A DNA stretch of 64,000 nt from VGSG01 sp040756375 (GTDB taxonomy: Bacteria > Desulfobacterota > Desulfomonilia > Desulfomonilales > Desulfomonilaceae): the NCBI GenBank assembly GCA_040756375.1, contig JBFLZC010000006.1, positions 173,016-237,015 of the forward strand. Direction: 5' to 3'. Every line of letters begins with the position of its first letter. The first letter of the stretch is position 1. Below the pieces are notes generated by a model, which saw nothing but the letters and a program-made list of their open reading frames with translations, was not told the DNA's origin and ran no database searches. Shown here one piece after another: positions 54,086-61,299 of this stretch. Both the position numbers and the translations under genes were made by a program.

Positions 54086-56923
54086 TTATCGATACCACTT
54101 CCACTGACGATCCTCAGACGGGGTCCCCATGCTCGGCTTAGATTCACCCTCTGTCCCTTGACTTGTCGAGGGCTCTCTATCTTTTGCTGGGGAGCCCGAA
54201 TCAGGCTTGGAGGCCGGCGACCGGCGCTCGAGCTCAGCCTGCTCTCTGCCTCTGCGCCCCCAACTCCCCAACACCGAGCCGCCCCAAAGGGCGCCCTCTC
54301 CACCTGTCTTTTCAGAAGTCTCGCTTGGGCGCTCTGATGTGACCTCTGCTCCAGCTTTGGGAGCGGAGCTTGGCTTGGCAGCCGCGGGCTTTGAGGCCGG
54401 TTCGCGGACGGCTTCCTTGGCTCGCTGAGGTTCGGCCGCGGGTTTGATTTTTCCAGGAGTCACAGTGTCCATAGGAGTCGCTTCAGCAACTAGGCGGATC
54501 TTCTCGCTCTCGAATGTCTTGCCCTCGGCTGCTTCGGGGATGGTCAAGGCCATCGCCTCGTTCTTGTAACCTTTTTTCTCGAATTCCAGCGCGTGGGGCA
54601 CTTGCACCTGCATGGCCCGCACGACCAGCCTGCCGTCACGTCCGGTGGTTCCAAGGTAACGACCGTCCAGCTTGACAGTCACCTGATCCGGATCGGTCAG
54701 GATCTCCAACGTGGCACGCGCGGGTTCAAGCTTCACGCTCCTCTTCATTTGGAGATTTTCCGGCGAGAAAGTGACGGGTGCCAGACTTGCCTCTTGCCAA
54801 CCCTTCTTCTTGACCTTCACGGATACCGGTTTGTCGATGGGCAGATCTTCGAGTCGGAAGATCCCGAGCTTGTCGGTCTCACCTGCCGGCTTCCCTGCAA
54901 CGTATACTTCCGCGGGCGCGGGATCCACTGCCAACTCGAGCGAGCCACGCGCAGGCGCTAGTTTCACGCGGGTGCCCTTCACGTGCAGCTTGTCCGCGGT
55001 GATGACGATCGGGCCGACACTTGCTTCGAGCCATCCCCTCTTCTTCACCTTGATGAACAACTCCTGCCCGAGGGGAAGATCGGCCAGCACGAACGAACCA
55101 TCCTTCTTTGACTTCCCTGCCAACTTCTCGCCCAGGTAAACTTCCGCGTCAGGTGGGTCGGTCAACAGATCCAGTGTCCCGGCTGCACGTTTGAGCTGCA
55201 CCTTTCTCCCGGAAATGTGAGGCTTGTCCGGAGAGAGCGTGATCGGTTCAAGGCTTGCTTCAAGCCAGCCCTCCTTTTTCACCTTGATGGATAGTTTCTT
55301 GCCGAAAGGAAGCTCATTCAGGGCCAGGTTTCCATTCTGGTCTGTTCGGCCCACGGGCTTGCCCTCCAGGAAAATCTCCGCGGCCGGTGGATCGGTACTA
55401 ACTGTGATTGATCCGAGGATTTGCTTGAGCTTCACCCGTTGCCCGCTCACTTGCGGTCGGTCTTGCGGGATCGTAATAGGACCGATGCTCGCTTCCTGCC
55501 AGCCCTGCTTCTTAACCGTGACGTAGAGCGGCTCTCCCAGCGGCAGGTTTTCCAGCCGGATTGAGCCGCTGCGGTCAGTGGTCCCAACCAGCCGATTCCC
55601 AACAAAAACTTCCGCTCCAGGCGGGTCGGAAATTAGTTCCAGAACACCTCCCGCGGGCTGCAACTTCACGAATTGCCCCGTAACGTGCAGCGCGTCCCGC
55701 GAGAAAGTAACAGGGGCTATGCTCGCTTCTCTCCACCCCTTTTTCATTATCTTGATTGGAAGCGGCCTGCCCATAGGCAAGTGCTTCACCACCAGGGAGC
55801 CATCCGCCTCGGTCTGCCCCACCAGCTTTCCACTCACGTACACTTCGGCGCCCGGGGGATCGGTCAAGATTTCCAGCACCGTCGGCGGCCGTGAAGCAAA
55901 ACTGGCAGATACCGATAGCGGGAAAACGCCCTCCACCGAACCCGTGAACTGGGGATGCTGAGCACCGCCGGTGGCTGCTCTCGTCCGGTCGTACACGAAG
56001 TCGTACGCCTCTTTTACGCTGATGACTCCGTCACCGTCCTTGTCAGCCGCGCCCTTTAAACCCTCGATGAGGAAATGCGTGAAAACGCCATTGTCCATAC
56101 GGCTGCCTTCCAGTGAATACTCATCGGGCCTGCTGGAAGTGATTATGACTCGACCGCTGGACGACGTGAAATCTCGGAGGAACAACTTCAGCGGTATTAC
56201 CGAGCTCCTCGCCTGCCAGTCAGTGAATCCTCCGGAGTGACACGCATCCGCGATCATCACCACGCGCGGGCAATCGAGGCTACGAAGGAAGCGCAAGCCC
56301 GTCATGTTGAGAGCAGTCGCTTCCAGATATTCCGGATCCGCATCGTAGGTAAGGAAGAAGAACTCTCCGGGGCGCTTGGGATCCACCGCGCCATGACCGC
56401 TGAAGAACAGGACGATCGTGTCGTCCTTGCCGGCTTGGCGCAGCTCGTAGAAGAGATATTTCTCAAGCTCGGTCTTGCCGGCATTTTCATTTGTTCGCAG
56501 AAAGACCTTAGTCTTTCGGAACAATTGTTCTTGGGTTTCTATGAACTTGGCAAAGTCGGTCGCATCCTTGGCCGCGAGTTTCAAGGATGGAATCTTGGGA
56601 TTCTTGTACTTGGAGAGGCCGACGATAACAGCATAAAGATCTCCCGTGGGAAGCGACGAAACTCCCGAGGGAGCAACTTCCATTGAATGTTTGGCAGCTG
56701 TAGTTGCCCGATCCGGATCCGCGGCAAGAGTAACAGTAGGATGCAAAGATACAAGCAACGTGAAGACGGCCACGACCGCCATACGCGGTAGACCGGATGG
56801 GTTTGCCAATGCGTTGCTGGAGAGTCGGGGGAAGTTGTTCCACACTTCGTGCAACAAGCCGAATTTCAAGCCCTTTGCGAGAGGATTGCCCGCCTCTCTT
56901 TGAACCTGAATCAGCCCGGACAT
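54086..56923 (-). CDS. Caspase-family peptidase with EF-hand and six PEGA repeats
   Basis: A 945-residue exported protein. A hydrophobic signal or anchor segment lies at 48-68. The peptidase C14 domain (~94-340) has catalytic His177 (FFSGHGA) and Cys228 (DACHSGG). Within it is a canonical EF-hand loop, DKDGDGVISVKE (294-305), with acidic ligands at 1, 3, 5 and 12. Six ~78-residue PEGA-type repeats follow (about 348-825), each with a variant of TDPPGAEVYVxGKLVG...GWxEASxxPI, the last one degenerate. The tail is Pro/Ser/Lys-rich. AGGGGG lies 9 bases before the ATG at 56923. PEGA domains are thought to bind cell-surface structures; Ca2+ control is inferred from the EF-hand. Confidence 0.92.
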   Translation of the reverse strand: MSGLIQVQREAGNPLAKGLKFGLLHEVWNNFPRLSSNALANPSGLPRMAVVAVFTLLVSLHPTVTLAADPDRATTAAKHSMEVAPSGVSSLPTGDLYAVIVGLSKYKNPKIPSLKLAAKDATDFAKFIETQEQLFRKTKVFLRTNENAGKTELEKYLFYELRQAGKDDTIVLFFSGHGAVDPKRPGEFFFLTYDADPEYLEATALNMTGLRFLRSLDCPRVVMIADACHSGGFTDWQARSSVIPLKLFLRDFTSSSGRVIITSSRPDEYSLEGSRMDNGVFTHFLIEGLKGAADKDGDGVISVKEAYDFVYDRTRAATGGAQHPQFTGSVEGVFPLSVSASFASRPPTVLEILTDPPGAEVYVSGKLVGQTEADGSLVVKHLPMGRPLPIKIMKKGWREASIAPVTFSRDALHVTGQFVKLQPAGGVLELISDPPGAEVFVGNRLVGTTDRSGSIRLENLPLGEPLYVTVKKQGWQEASIGPITIPQDRPQVSGQRVKLKQILGSITVSTDPPAAEIFLEGKPVGRTDQNGNLALNELPFGKKLSIKVKKEGWLEASLEPITLSPDKPHISGRKVQLKRAAGTLDLLTDPPDAEVYLGEKLAGKSKKDGSFVLADLPLGQELFIKVKKRGWLEASVGPIVITADKLHVKGTRVKLAPARGSLELAVDPAPAEVYVAGKPAGETDKLGIFRLEDLPIDKPVSVKVKKKGWQEASLAPVTFSPENLQMKRSVKLEPARATLEILTDPDQVTVKLDGRYLGTTGRDGRLVVRAMQVQVPHALEFEKKGYKNEAMALTIPEAAEGKTFESEKIRLVAEATPMDTVTPGKIKPAAEPQRAKEAVREPASKPAAAKPSSAPKAGAEVTSERPSETSEKTGGEGALWGGSVLGSWGRRGREQAELERRSPASKPDSGSPAKDREPSTSQGTEGESKPSMGTPSEDRQWKWYR

Positions 56924-57098
56924 CTGAATGTCCCCCTTTATCCGGTCTCCCGTTGCTCGGGTAAGTCTAGGCTTCGGATCTATATTTAAGGGGCAGCAAG
57001 CACGTGAGCACGAAGAAGAACGAATGCAGATCGAGGGTCAGATAAGCCCCTCGCCGAAGGACCGAGAGCCTCAAAGAACTTGAGTTAGCACTGATTTT

Positions 57099-57128
57099 AG
57101 AGTACTCCCGCACGATTCATTCTGTCAA
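57099..57128 (-). promoter_or_regulatory. Promoter candidate of the caspase gene
   Basis: Minus strand -35 TTGACA (57128-57123), 18-base spacer, -10 TACTCT (57104-57099). It lies just after the end of the GNAT gene and about 175 bases before the caspase start. The -35 is perfect and the -10 weak. Confidence 0.4.
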
Positions 57129-57157
57129 GCACAATGCGTGTCCAGCAGGTTGGACGA

Positions 57158-57619
57158 TTACTGCCGTAGCTTTTCCATGAACACAATTACGACTTTTTCT
57201 GACATCCTCTCGGTCCGGAATTCCCGATATCCAAGGCCATTATAGAGACGGATGTTGCCTTTGCTCTTCTCACCCGTAAACAATTCAAAACGATGAGCAA
57301 GGGGAAATCTTGCTTCAATTGCCGACATTAATTTGGTCCCGATTCCTTTTCGTTGATATTCAGGATGCATGATCAACCGACCGATGGAACAAGTTCCACC
57401 ATCGATAGACGCCCTGACAGACCCGACGATCATTTCGGAATAATGTGCTTTCAGAAAAGTCTTATGAGAGAATTCAGCCTCAATTTCAGTGAGAGTTTGC
57501 GTCAGCGGGGGAATGGACCAATCATCATAAAGGATAGCCTCGCTTTGATACGCCAACTTTTGCAGCGCGAGAATCTCGGCAGCATCGGTTACGTTTGCCT
57601 GCACGATTTCAACATGCAT
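57158..57619 (-). CDS. GNAT-family N-acetyltransferase
   Basis: A 153-residue acetyltransferase. The acetyl-CoA site is visible in IGRLIMHPEYQRKGIGTKLMSAIEARF (about residues 81-107), with the Q/RxxGxG/A loop, and the C-terminal FTGEKSKGNIRLYNGLGYREFRTE is the usual motif B region. The start at 57619 (MHVEIVQANV) is chosen because upstream in-frame sequence lies inside a repeat and selD and reads as low-complexity. Acceptor unknown. It follows selD with a dispersed repeat between. Confidence 0.88.
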   Translation of the reverse strand: MHVEIVQANVTDAAEILALQKLAYQSEAILYDDWSIPPLTQTLTEIEAEFSHKTFLKAHYSEMIVGSVRASIDGGTCSIGRLIMHPEYQRKGIGTKLMSAIEARFPLAHRFELFTGEKSKGNIRLYNGLGYREFRTERMSEKVVIVFMEKLRQ

Positions 57620-57655
57620 GATTGCTGCTCCCACCGAGATTGAAGTGCTTGGAAG

Positions 57656-57750
57656 GATAGGAGCTTTTGGGGAGGGGTCCGGGGAGGCCGAACAAAAAGG
57701 GCCTTCCCGGAAATTCTTCCAAAGGCTCGTAGCTTTTGCAGCCGCTTCTA
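57656..57750 (-). repeat. Dispersed CCGGGAAGGCC stem element, copy b
   Basis: On the minus strand it begins at the selD stop codon itself (TAGAAGCGGCTGCAAAAGCT), contains GGAAGGCCC...GGCCTCCCC stems and ends ACCCCTCCCCAAAAGCTCC. Same order as copy a. Being on the same strand and directly after selD, it probably ends selD transcription. Confidence 0.75.
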
Positions 57751-58797
57751 CGCTATTTCCACAAGACCTTGTGAGTGGGTTTCCAGAACTTCGCCGATCT
57801 CTGCCACGATTTCCACGCCTTCCTTCAGAAGCGTATCTTTCAGTTCTTGCGATCGAGCCGCGGGTATCCCTAGTATCAGTCCTCCCGACGTCTGTGGATC
57901 GAACAGCACATCGATCATTTCCGGGGAAAGAGTTCCCAGGAGTGAAACCCACGTGGAAAAGAATTTCCTGTTTGAGTGGGCGCCGCCAGGGACAAGCCCC
58001 GTGGATGCCGCGTCCAGCGCACCCTCAAGAAGCGGAACCGCAGCCGAGTTGAGTCTCACCCGACAAGAGGACGCTCGTGCCATTTCTACCAGATGCCCCA
58101 CAAGACCAAATCCAGTCACATCCGTGCAAGACTTCACGCCGACCCGAACAGCCACCTCTGCCGCTCGACGATTCAAGGTGCACATCGATCGGACCATAGC
58201 TTCGAGCGCTTGAGGGCTCGCCAAGGACGCCTTGAGCGCAGTGGCAATCAGGCCGGTCCCCACGGCTTTGGTTAGGATAAGCCGGTCACCGGGTCGCAGA
58301 CCGGAGTTCCTCATAAGCTGGTCCGGATGCACCAGGCCAGCAACCGAAAGGCCGTATTTGGGCTCCGCGTCCTCCACGCTGTGCCCACCCACCAGGGCCA
58401 CGTCCGCCTCGGTGAGCGTTTCCAGGCCGCCGGCAAGAATCTCTCGAAGCAACTCAAGGCCAAGCTTCTTCACCGGAAAGCAGACCACGTTCATCGCAGT
58501 GACAGGGCGGCCGCCCATGGCGTACACATCGCTGAGCGCATTGGCTGCCGCAACTTTGCCGAAAATCCGCGGATCATCCACAATCGGCGTGAAAAAATCC
58601 ACGGTCTGAATGAGCGCAGTACGATCGTCCAGGAGGTACACTCCGGCGTCTTCCGATCCACGAATCCCCGCAAGGACCCGCGGATTGTCCGGAATGGTCA
58701 TGCCGCACAGCGCCTGGTCCAGGTCCCCTGGACCCATCTTTGCGGCTCAACCGGAAGTCTTGGAGAGGCTCGTGAGCCTTACCTTTTCAGGAGCCAT
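57748..58797 (-). CDS. selD: Selenophosphate synthetase, itself a selenoprotein (Sec17)
   Basis: A 349-residue ATP-dependent enzyme making selenophosphate from selenide, the selenium donor for Sec-tRNA. The frame from ATG at 58797 contains an in-frame TGA at 58749-58747; the context SKTSG-U-AAKMGPGDL aligns with the catalytic Cys17/Lys20 of E. coli SelD, giving Sec17 and Lys20. Downstream come VDFFTPIVDDPRIFGKVAAANALSDVYAMGG and DVTGFGLVGHLVEMA. A reading that starts after the TGA would lack the catalytic residue. A hairpin sits at SECIS distance, and AAGGGA lies upstream of the ATG. It supports the Sec-FDH at the left of this window. Confidence 0.95.
58716..58749 (-). promoter_or_regulatory. 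SECIS element of selD
   Basis: Minus strand: UGA at 58749-58747, 12 bases, then a perfect 8-bp stem GGTCCAGG (58734-58727) with CCTGGACC (58723-58716) and loop GGA. The distance and the G-rich apex fit a bacterial SelB-binding hairpin. The loop differs from that of fdhA. Confidence 0.8.
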
Positions 58798-58899
58798 GCG
58801 ATGTCCCTTCCTCGATATTCTGAGCCAATGTGCAGCGGTTCATGTTTCTGTCACGGAGGCGGTCATTACCGCGGCCTATCGGCTACATCGACTTTATCT

Positions 58900-58927
58900 A
58901 TATTATGGTTTCCGGGGATTATGTCAA
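58900..58927 (-). promoter_or_regulatory. Promoter of selD
   Basis: Minus strand -35 TTGACA (58927-58922), 16-base spacer, -10 TAATAT (58905-58900). The leader to the start at 58797 is about 95 bases. Confidence 0.55.
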
Positions 58928-59133
58928 CGGGGATCGGCTGCCTATCGGCTGGCCGTGGGAGGCTGGCCTGCGATTTGAAAATTCACGGCAGGGTAAGGAC
59001 GCACGGCCATTTGCTCTCACTACAACACGTGGCAAGGTCAATCTTTCGTTCGGTCAAGCACCAATTGTGCACCCCAACTGTTATAAGTTGACCTGCCGCA
59101 TTATTCCACATCGGGGAGAAGTGGTTAGAACAT

Positions 59134-59500
59134 AGGAGTTTTTGGGGGAGGGGTCCGGGGAGGCCCTTTTCGCAAATGGATTATCCATTCAACTCCGCTG
59201 AAGCCCCAAAGGGGCGATCGACAGTAGCCCGGCAATTCATTGCCGGGTGAGCGATGAGCAAAAATCCACCTCCTCGTGTCCAGGTGGCACCCGGAGGATC
59301 GATCCTCCGGGTGCCACCTGGACACGAAGAATTTTTTTCTTGACCGCTCCTTCCCGGCGATAAATCGCCGGCCTACTATTGTAGCGTCCATCCTGGACGC
59401 AGGCGGCCTCAAACTGAGGCAGCGCCCCTGGAGGATTGCGGAGCAAAAGCAACAATCCTTCCTGCAAAAGGGGCTTCCCCGGCCACTTCTTCAAAAGCTC
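59134..59500. repeat. Interrupted dispersed element (copy c) filled with consecutive stem-loops
   Basis: The left half of the CCGGGAAGGCC-type element is at 59134-59170 and the right half at 59466-59500. About 295 bases separate them where the other copies have a few. The interior carries seven inverted repeats in a row: 59203-59215, 59228-59247 (CCCGGCAAT-TC-ATTGCCGGG), 59274-59327, 59354-59371 (CCGGCGAT-AA-ATCGCCGG), 59384-59400 (GCGTCCA-TCC-TGGACGC), 59406-59420 and 59432-59459. No ORF is evident. The rest of the gap 58798-59518 holds only the selD promoter. Confidence 0.75.
59274..59327. repeat. 54-bp perfect palindrome
   Basis: Two 27-base arms are exact complements with no spacer, centred on GATC|GATC (59300/59301). 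The left arm begins TCGTGTCCAGGTGGCACCCG. Such a long perfect palindrome can extrude as a cruciform, is normally unstable, and contains the GTGGCACC string seen in other repeats of this window. Confidence 0.95.
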
Positions 59501-59518
59501 ATGGTTCTACGACCGCTC

Positions 59519-60616
59519 TTAGTTGACTATCGTGAGGCGCACGGGGGCCAGAAGGGTCACGTAGGTCCCATTTTCGCTGTTCCGTCGAGCAGCGATACCG
59601 ATGTGTGTCTTAATCAGCGCCGCTACCGTGCGAGCATCTTCCGGGCGCATACGGACGCAGCCGTGAGACTGATTTCCTCCAATGCTCCGCGGGGCATTGG
59701 TGCCGTGGAAGCGGTACCCGTAGTCGTCCAGCCGCATCTTACCTTCAACGAAATCCTCTGACGCCGGCGCGGGCTTCTTGGTGCGAGGGGCTCGCTCCGG
59801 CCTCTTCTTCAGCAGGGGCGCCATTGTCCCGCCGTACACGGCCCGGCTCGGTCGCTGGCCGGCAGCCCAAGCACGATTCGGAGGCGGAATCCACCAGGGA
59901 GAGTCGTCATAAATGTGGGTAACGTAATACTCGCCCTTGGGAGTGGGGAAACCGGAAGATCCCAACCCAACCTTGGTCTCGAAGAGCACGTCCTTTCGGC
60001 CTTCGCCTGCGTGAGCGATCACCCTCAGCCAGTGTTTGGAATGGCTTACCTCTATTTCCACGAGTTCATACGTGCCCTTGGGCGATTGCGACACCCCGGC
60101 CGCAGGTCTAGCCGTGTTTTCCCTAGGATAGCGATCTTTCATTCGAGAGCGAGTGCTGAGGGGCCTATTGCTCGCACTTGCTTCTCTGATGCTGTACAGA
60201 CCGGTGGGCAGCCCTCCCGGAGAATGAAAAATTGGGAAAGCAAGACTGAGCCAATCTCCCGCGTTGCGAAGGAGTGCGTCCGATTCTTCCTGGACGTTTG
60301 TTAACAGACCCGATGAGCTCGAGAAGGCAAGCGGCTCCCGTGAAAGCGGCCCTGCGCTGGGAAGAAGCCCCGGGAATCCTTCGAGCGAGGCTTTGTCAAC
60401 CGCGGCCACTAAGGGAAGCACAACAGCCATTTCTGCGGTAATCGGACCCGGCGACTGGGTGGATCGAGACGGAAGAGAGGCATTGCTCTTGCTAGAGCGC
60501 TGCTTCTTAATAGCAGTCGCCTTGGAAGAGGCCAACTCTTCAGCAAAGAGCGGATCTCCCAACACGACCACTGACACACAAACCAGACCCAAATACAGGC
60601 ACAACGATCGAAACAT
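59519..60616 (-). CDS. L,D-transpeptidase (YkuD domain), exported
   Basis: A 365-residue protein with a signal peptide (MFRSLCLYLGLVCVSVVVLGDPLFA), a long low-complexity Ser/Pro/Lys-rich region (about 28-175), and a C-terminal YkuD domain. Motifs: VEIEVSHSKHWLRV, VGLGSSGFPTPKGEYYVTHI and the active site YGYRFHGTNAPRSIGGNQSHGCVRM with catalytic Cys in SHGCVR. It makes 3-3 cross-links in peptidoglycan or attaches proteins to it. An insertion rich in Arg/Lys/Pro (KKRPERAPRTKKPAPASED) interrupts the domain. The last residues overlap the edge of the stem-loop array by a few bases only. Confidence 0.9.
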   Translation of the reverse strand: MFRSLCLYLGLVCVSVVVLGDPLFAEELASSKATAIKKQRSSKSNASLPSRSTQSPGPITAEMAVVLPLVAAVDKASLEGFPGLLPSAGPLSREPLAFSSSSGLLTNVQEESDALLRNAGDWLSLAFPIFHSPGGLPTGLYSIREASASNRPLSTRSRMKDRYPRENTARPAAGVSQSPKGTYELVEIEVSHSKHWLRVIAHAGEGRKDVLFETKVGLGSSGFPTPKGEYYVTHIYDDSPWWIPPPNRAWAAGQRPSRAVYGGTMAPLLKKRPERAPRTKKPAPASEDFVEGKMRLDDYGYRFHGTNAPRSIGGNQSHGCVRMRPEDARTVAALIKTHIGIAARRNSENGTYVTLLAPVRLTIVN

Positions 60617-60998
60617 GACTGTATCTTTTCGTTCCCGTGCTCATCATAAGAGAATATTTTGAGTATTTTACATTACCTCACGGCTGAAAATCAACGAGAA
60701 AATCCTCTTTCCCGCATCCATGCACCCATATGAAGGTCGTTGTGTGTAGAAGACCATTGTAGAAGACCATCCAAAACCGGACAACGGACCGCGTAAAACC
60801 GGACCGGCTATGGAGAGAGCCATCGCCTACCCGAGCAATATGTTGTCCCGCAAACGTGTCCAGAAACTGGTTTGGGGATGCAGGACTGATTGCCTAGCTC
60901 CTGAGCCTGCTGGCTTTTGGAAATTGAAAGTTCTTTCTTGACGCTTTTACTCAGTTCTATATGATAAACTCGCACTGAGTACCCATCGCATAAATCCA
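60617..60998. other. Leader region before the small ORF
   Basis: No gene seen except a promoter at 60938-60965. Around 60745-60800 an almost repeated phrase occurs (AGAAGACCATTGTAGAAGACCATCC, then ACCGGACAACGGACCGCGTAAAACCGGACCGG), without clear meaning. Confidence 0.35.
60938..60965 (+). promoter_or_regulatory. Promoter candidate before a 57-codon ORF
   Basis: -35 TTGACG (60938-60943), 16-base spacer, -10 TATGAT (60960-60965). It would transcribe the short ORF at 60999-61172 and possibly the kinase-regulator pair after it. Confidence 0.5.
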
Positions 60999-61172
60999 AT
61001 GATGTACCCTTTTATTACCGGCCAAGGGGGGAAGTGGACGGACATGTCCGCATATTCAAGAGACTCTCAACTGGTCTTGGATCGGTTTCAAAACATGGGA
61101 TTGGCCACTGCAACCACAACAACGGGTGAGTTCTCTCGTCGCAGCGGTTCGAGGCTGATCTACAAGCGCTAG
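60999..61172 (+). CDS. Possible 57-residue protein
   Basis: Begins MMYPFITGQGGKWTDMSAYS, contains a Thr-rich stretch and ends in the basic RRSGSRLIYKR. An internal ATG (61044) has GGGGGGAAG about 10 bases upstream and would give a 42-residue form. Support: a promoter just upstream and a dispersed stem element starting immediately at the stop codon, exactly as after two confirmed genes. No known family. Confidence 0.35.
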   Translation: MMYPFITGQGGKWTDMSAYSRDSQLVLDRFQNMGLATATTTTGEFSRRSGSRLIYKR

Positions 61173-61258
61173 CAGCGCTTGCAAAGTCGGGAGTTTTTGG
61201 GAGAGGGGTCCGGGGAGGCCCTTTTTACACAAAAAGGGCCTCCCCGGCTACTCTTCCA
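61173..61258 (+). repeat. Dispersed stem element, copy d
   Basis: Starts CAGCGCTTGCAAAG directly after a stop codon. It contains a 17-bp perfect stem (61210-61226 with 61231-61247, loop ACAC) including a T-run, and ends TACTCTTCCAAACACTC. A strong bidirectional terminator by structure. Confidence 0.75.
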
Positions 61259-61299
61259 AACACTCTTCGATCTTATCAACTCTGATCCGGAGCGAATCT

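Noticed and set aside
57620..57952. Long N-terminal extension of the GNAT protein
   Set aside because: It would read through a dispersed repeat and into the 3' end of selD; MHVEIV at 57619 fits the family start.
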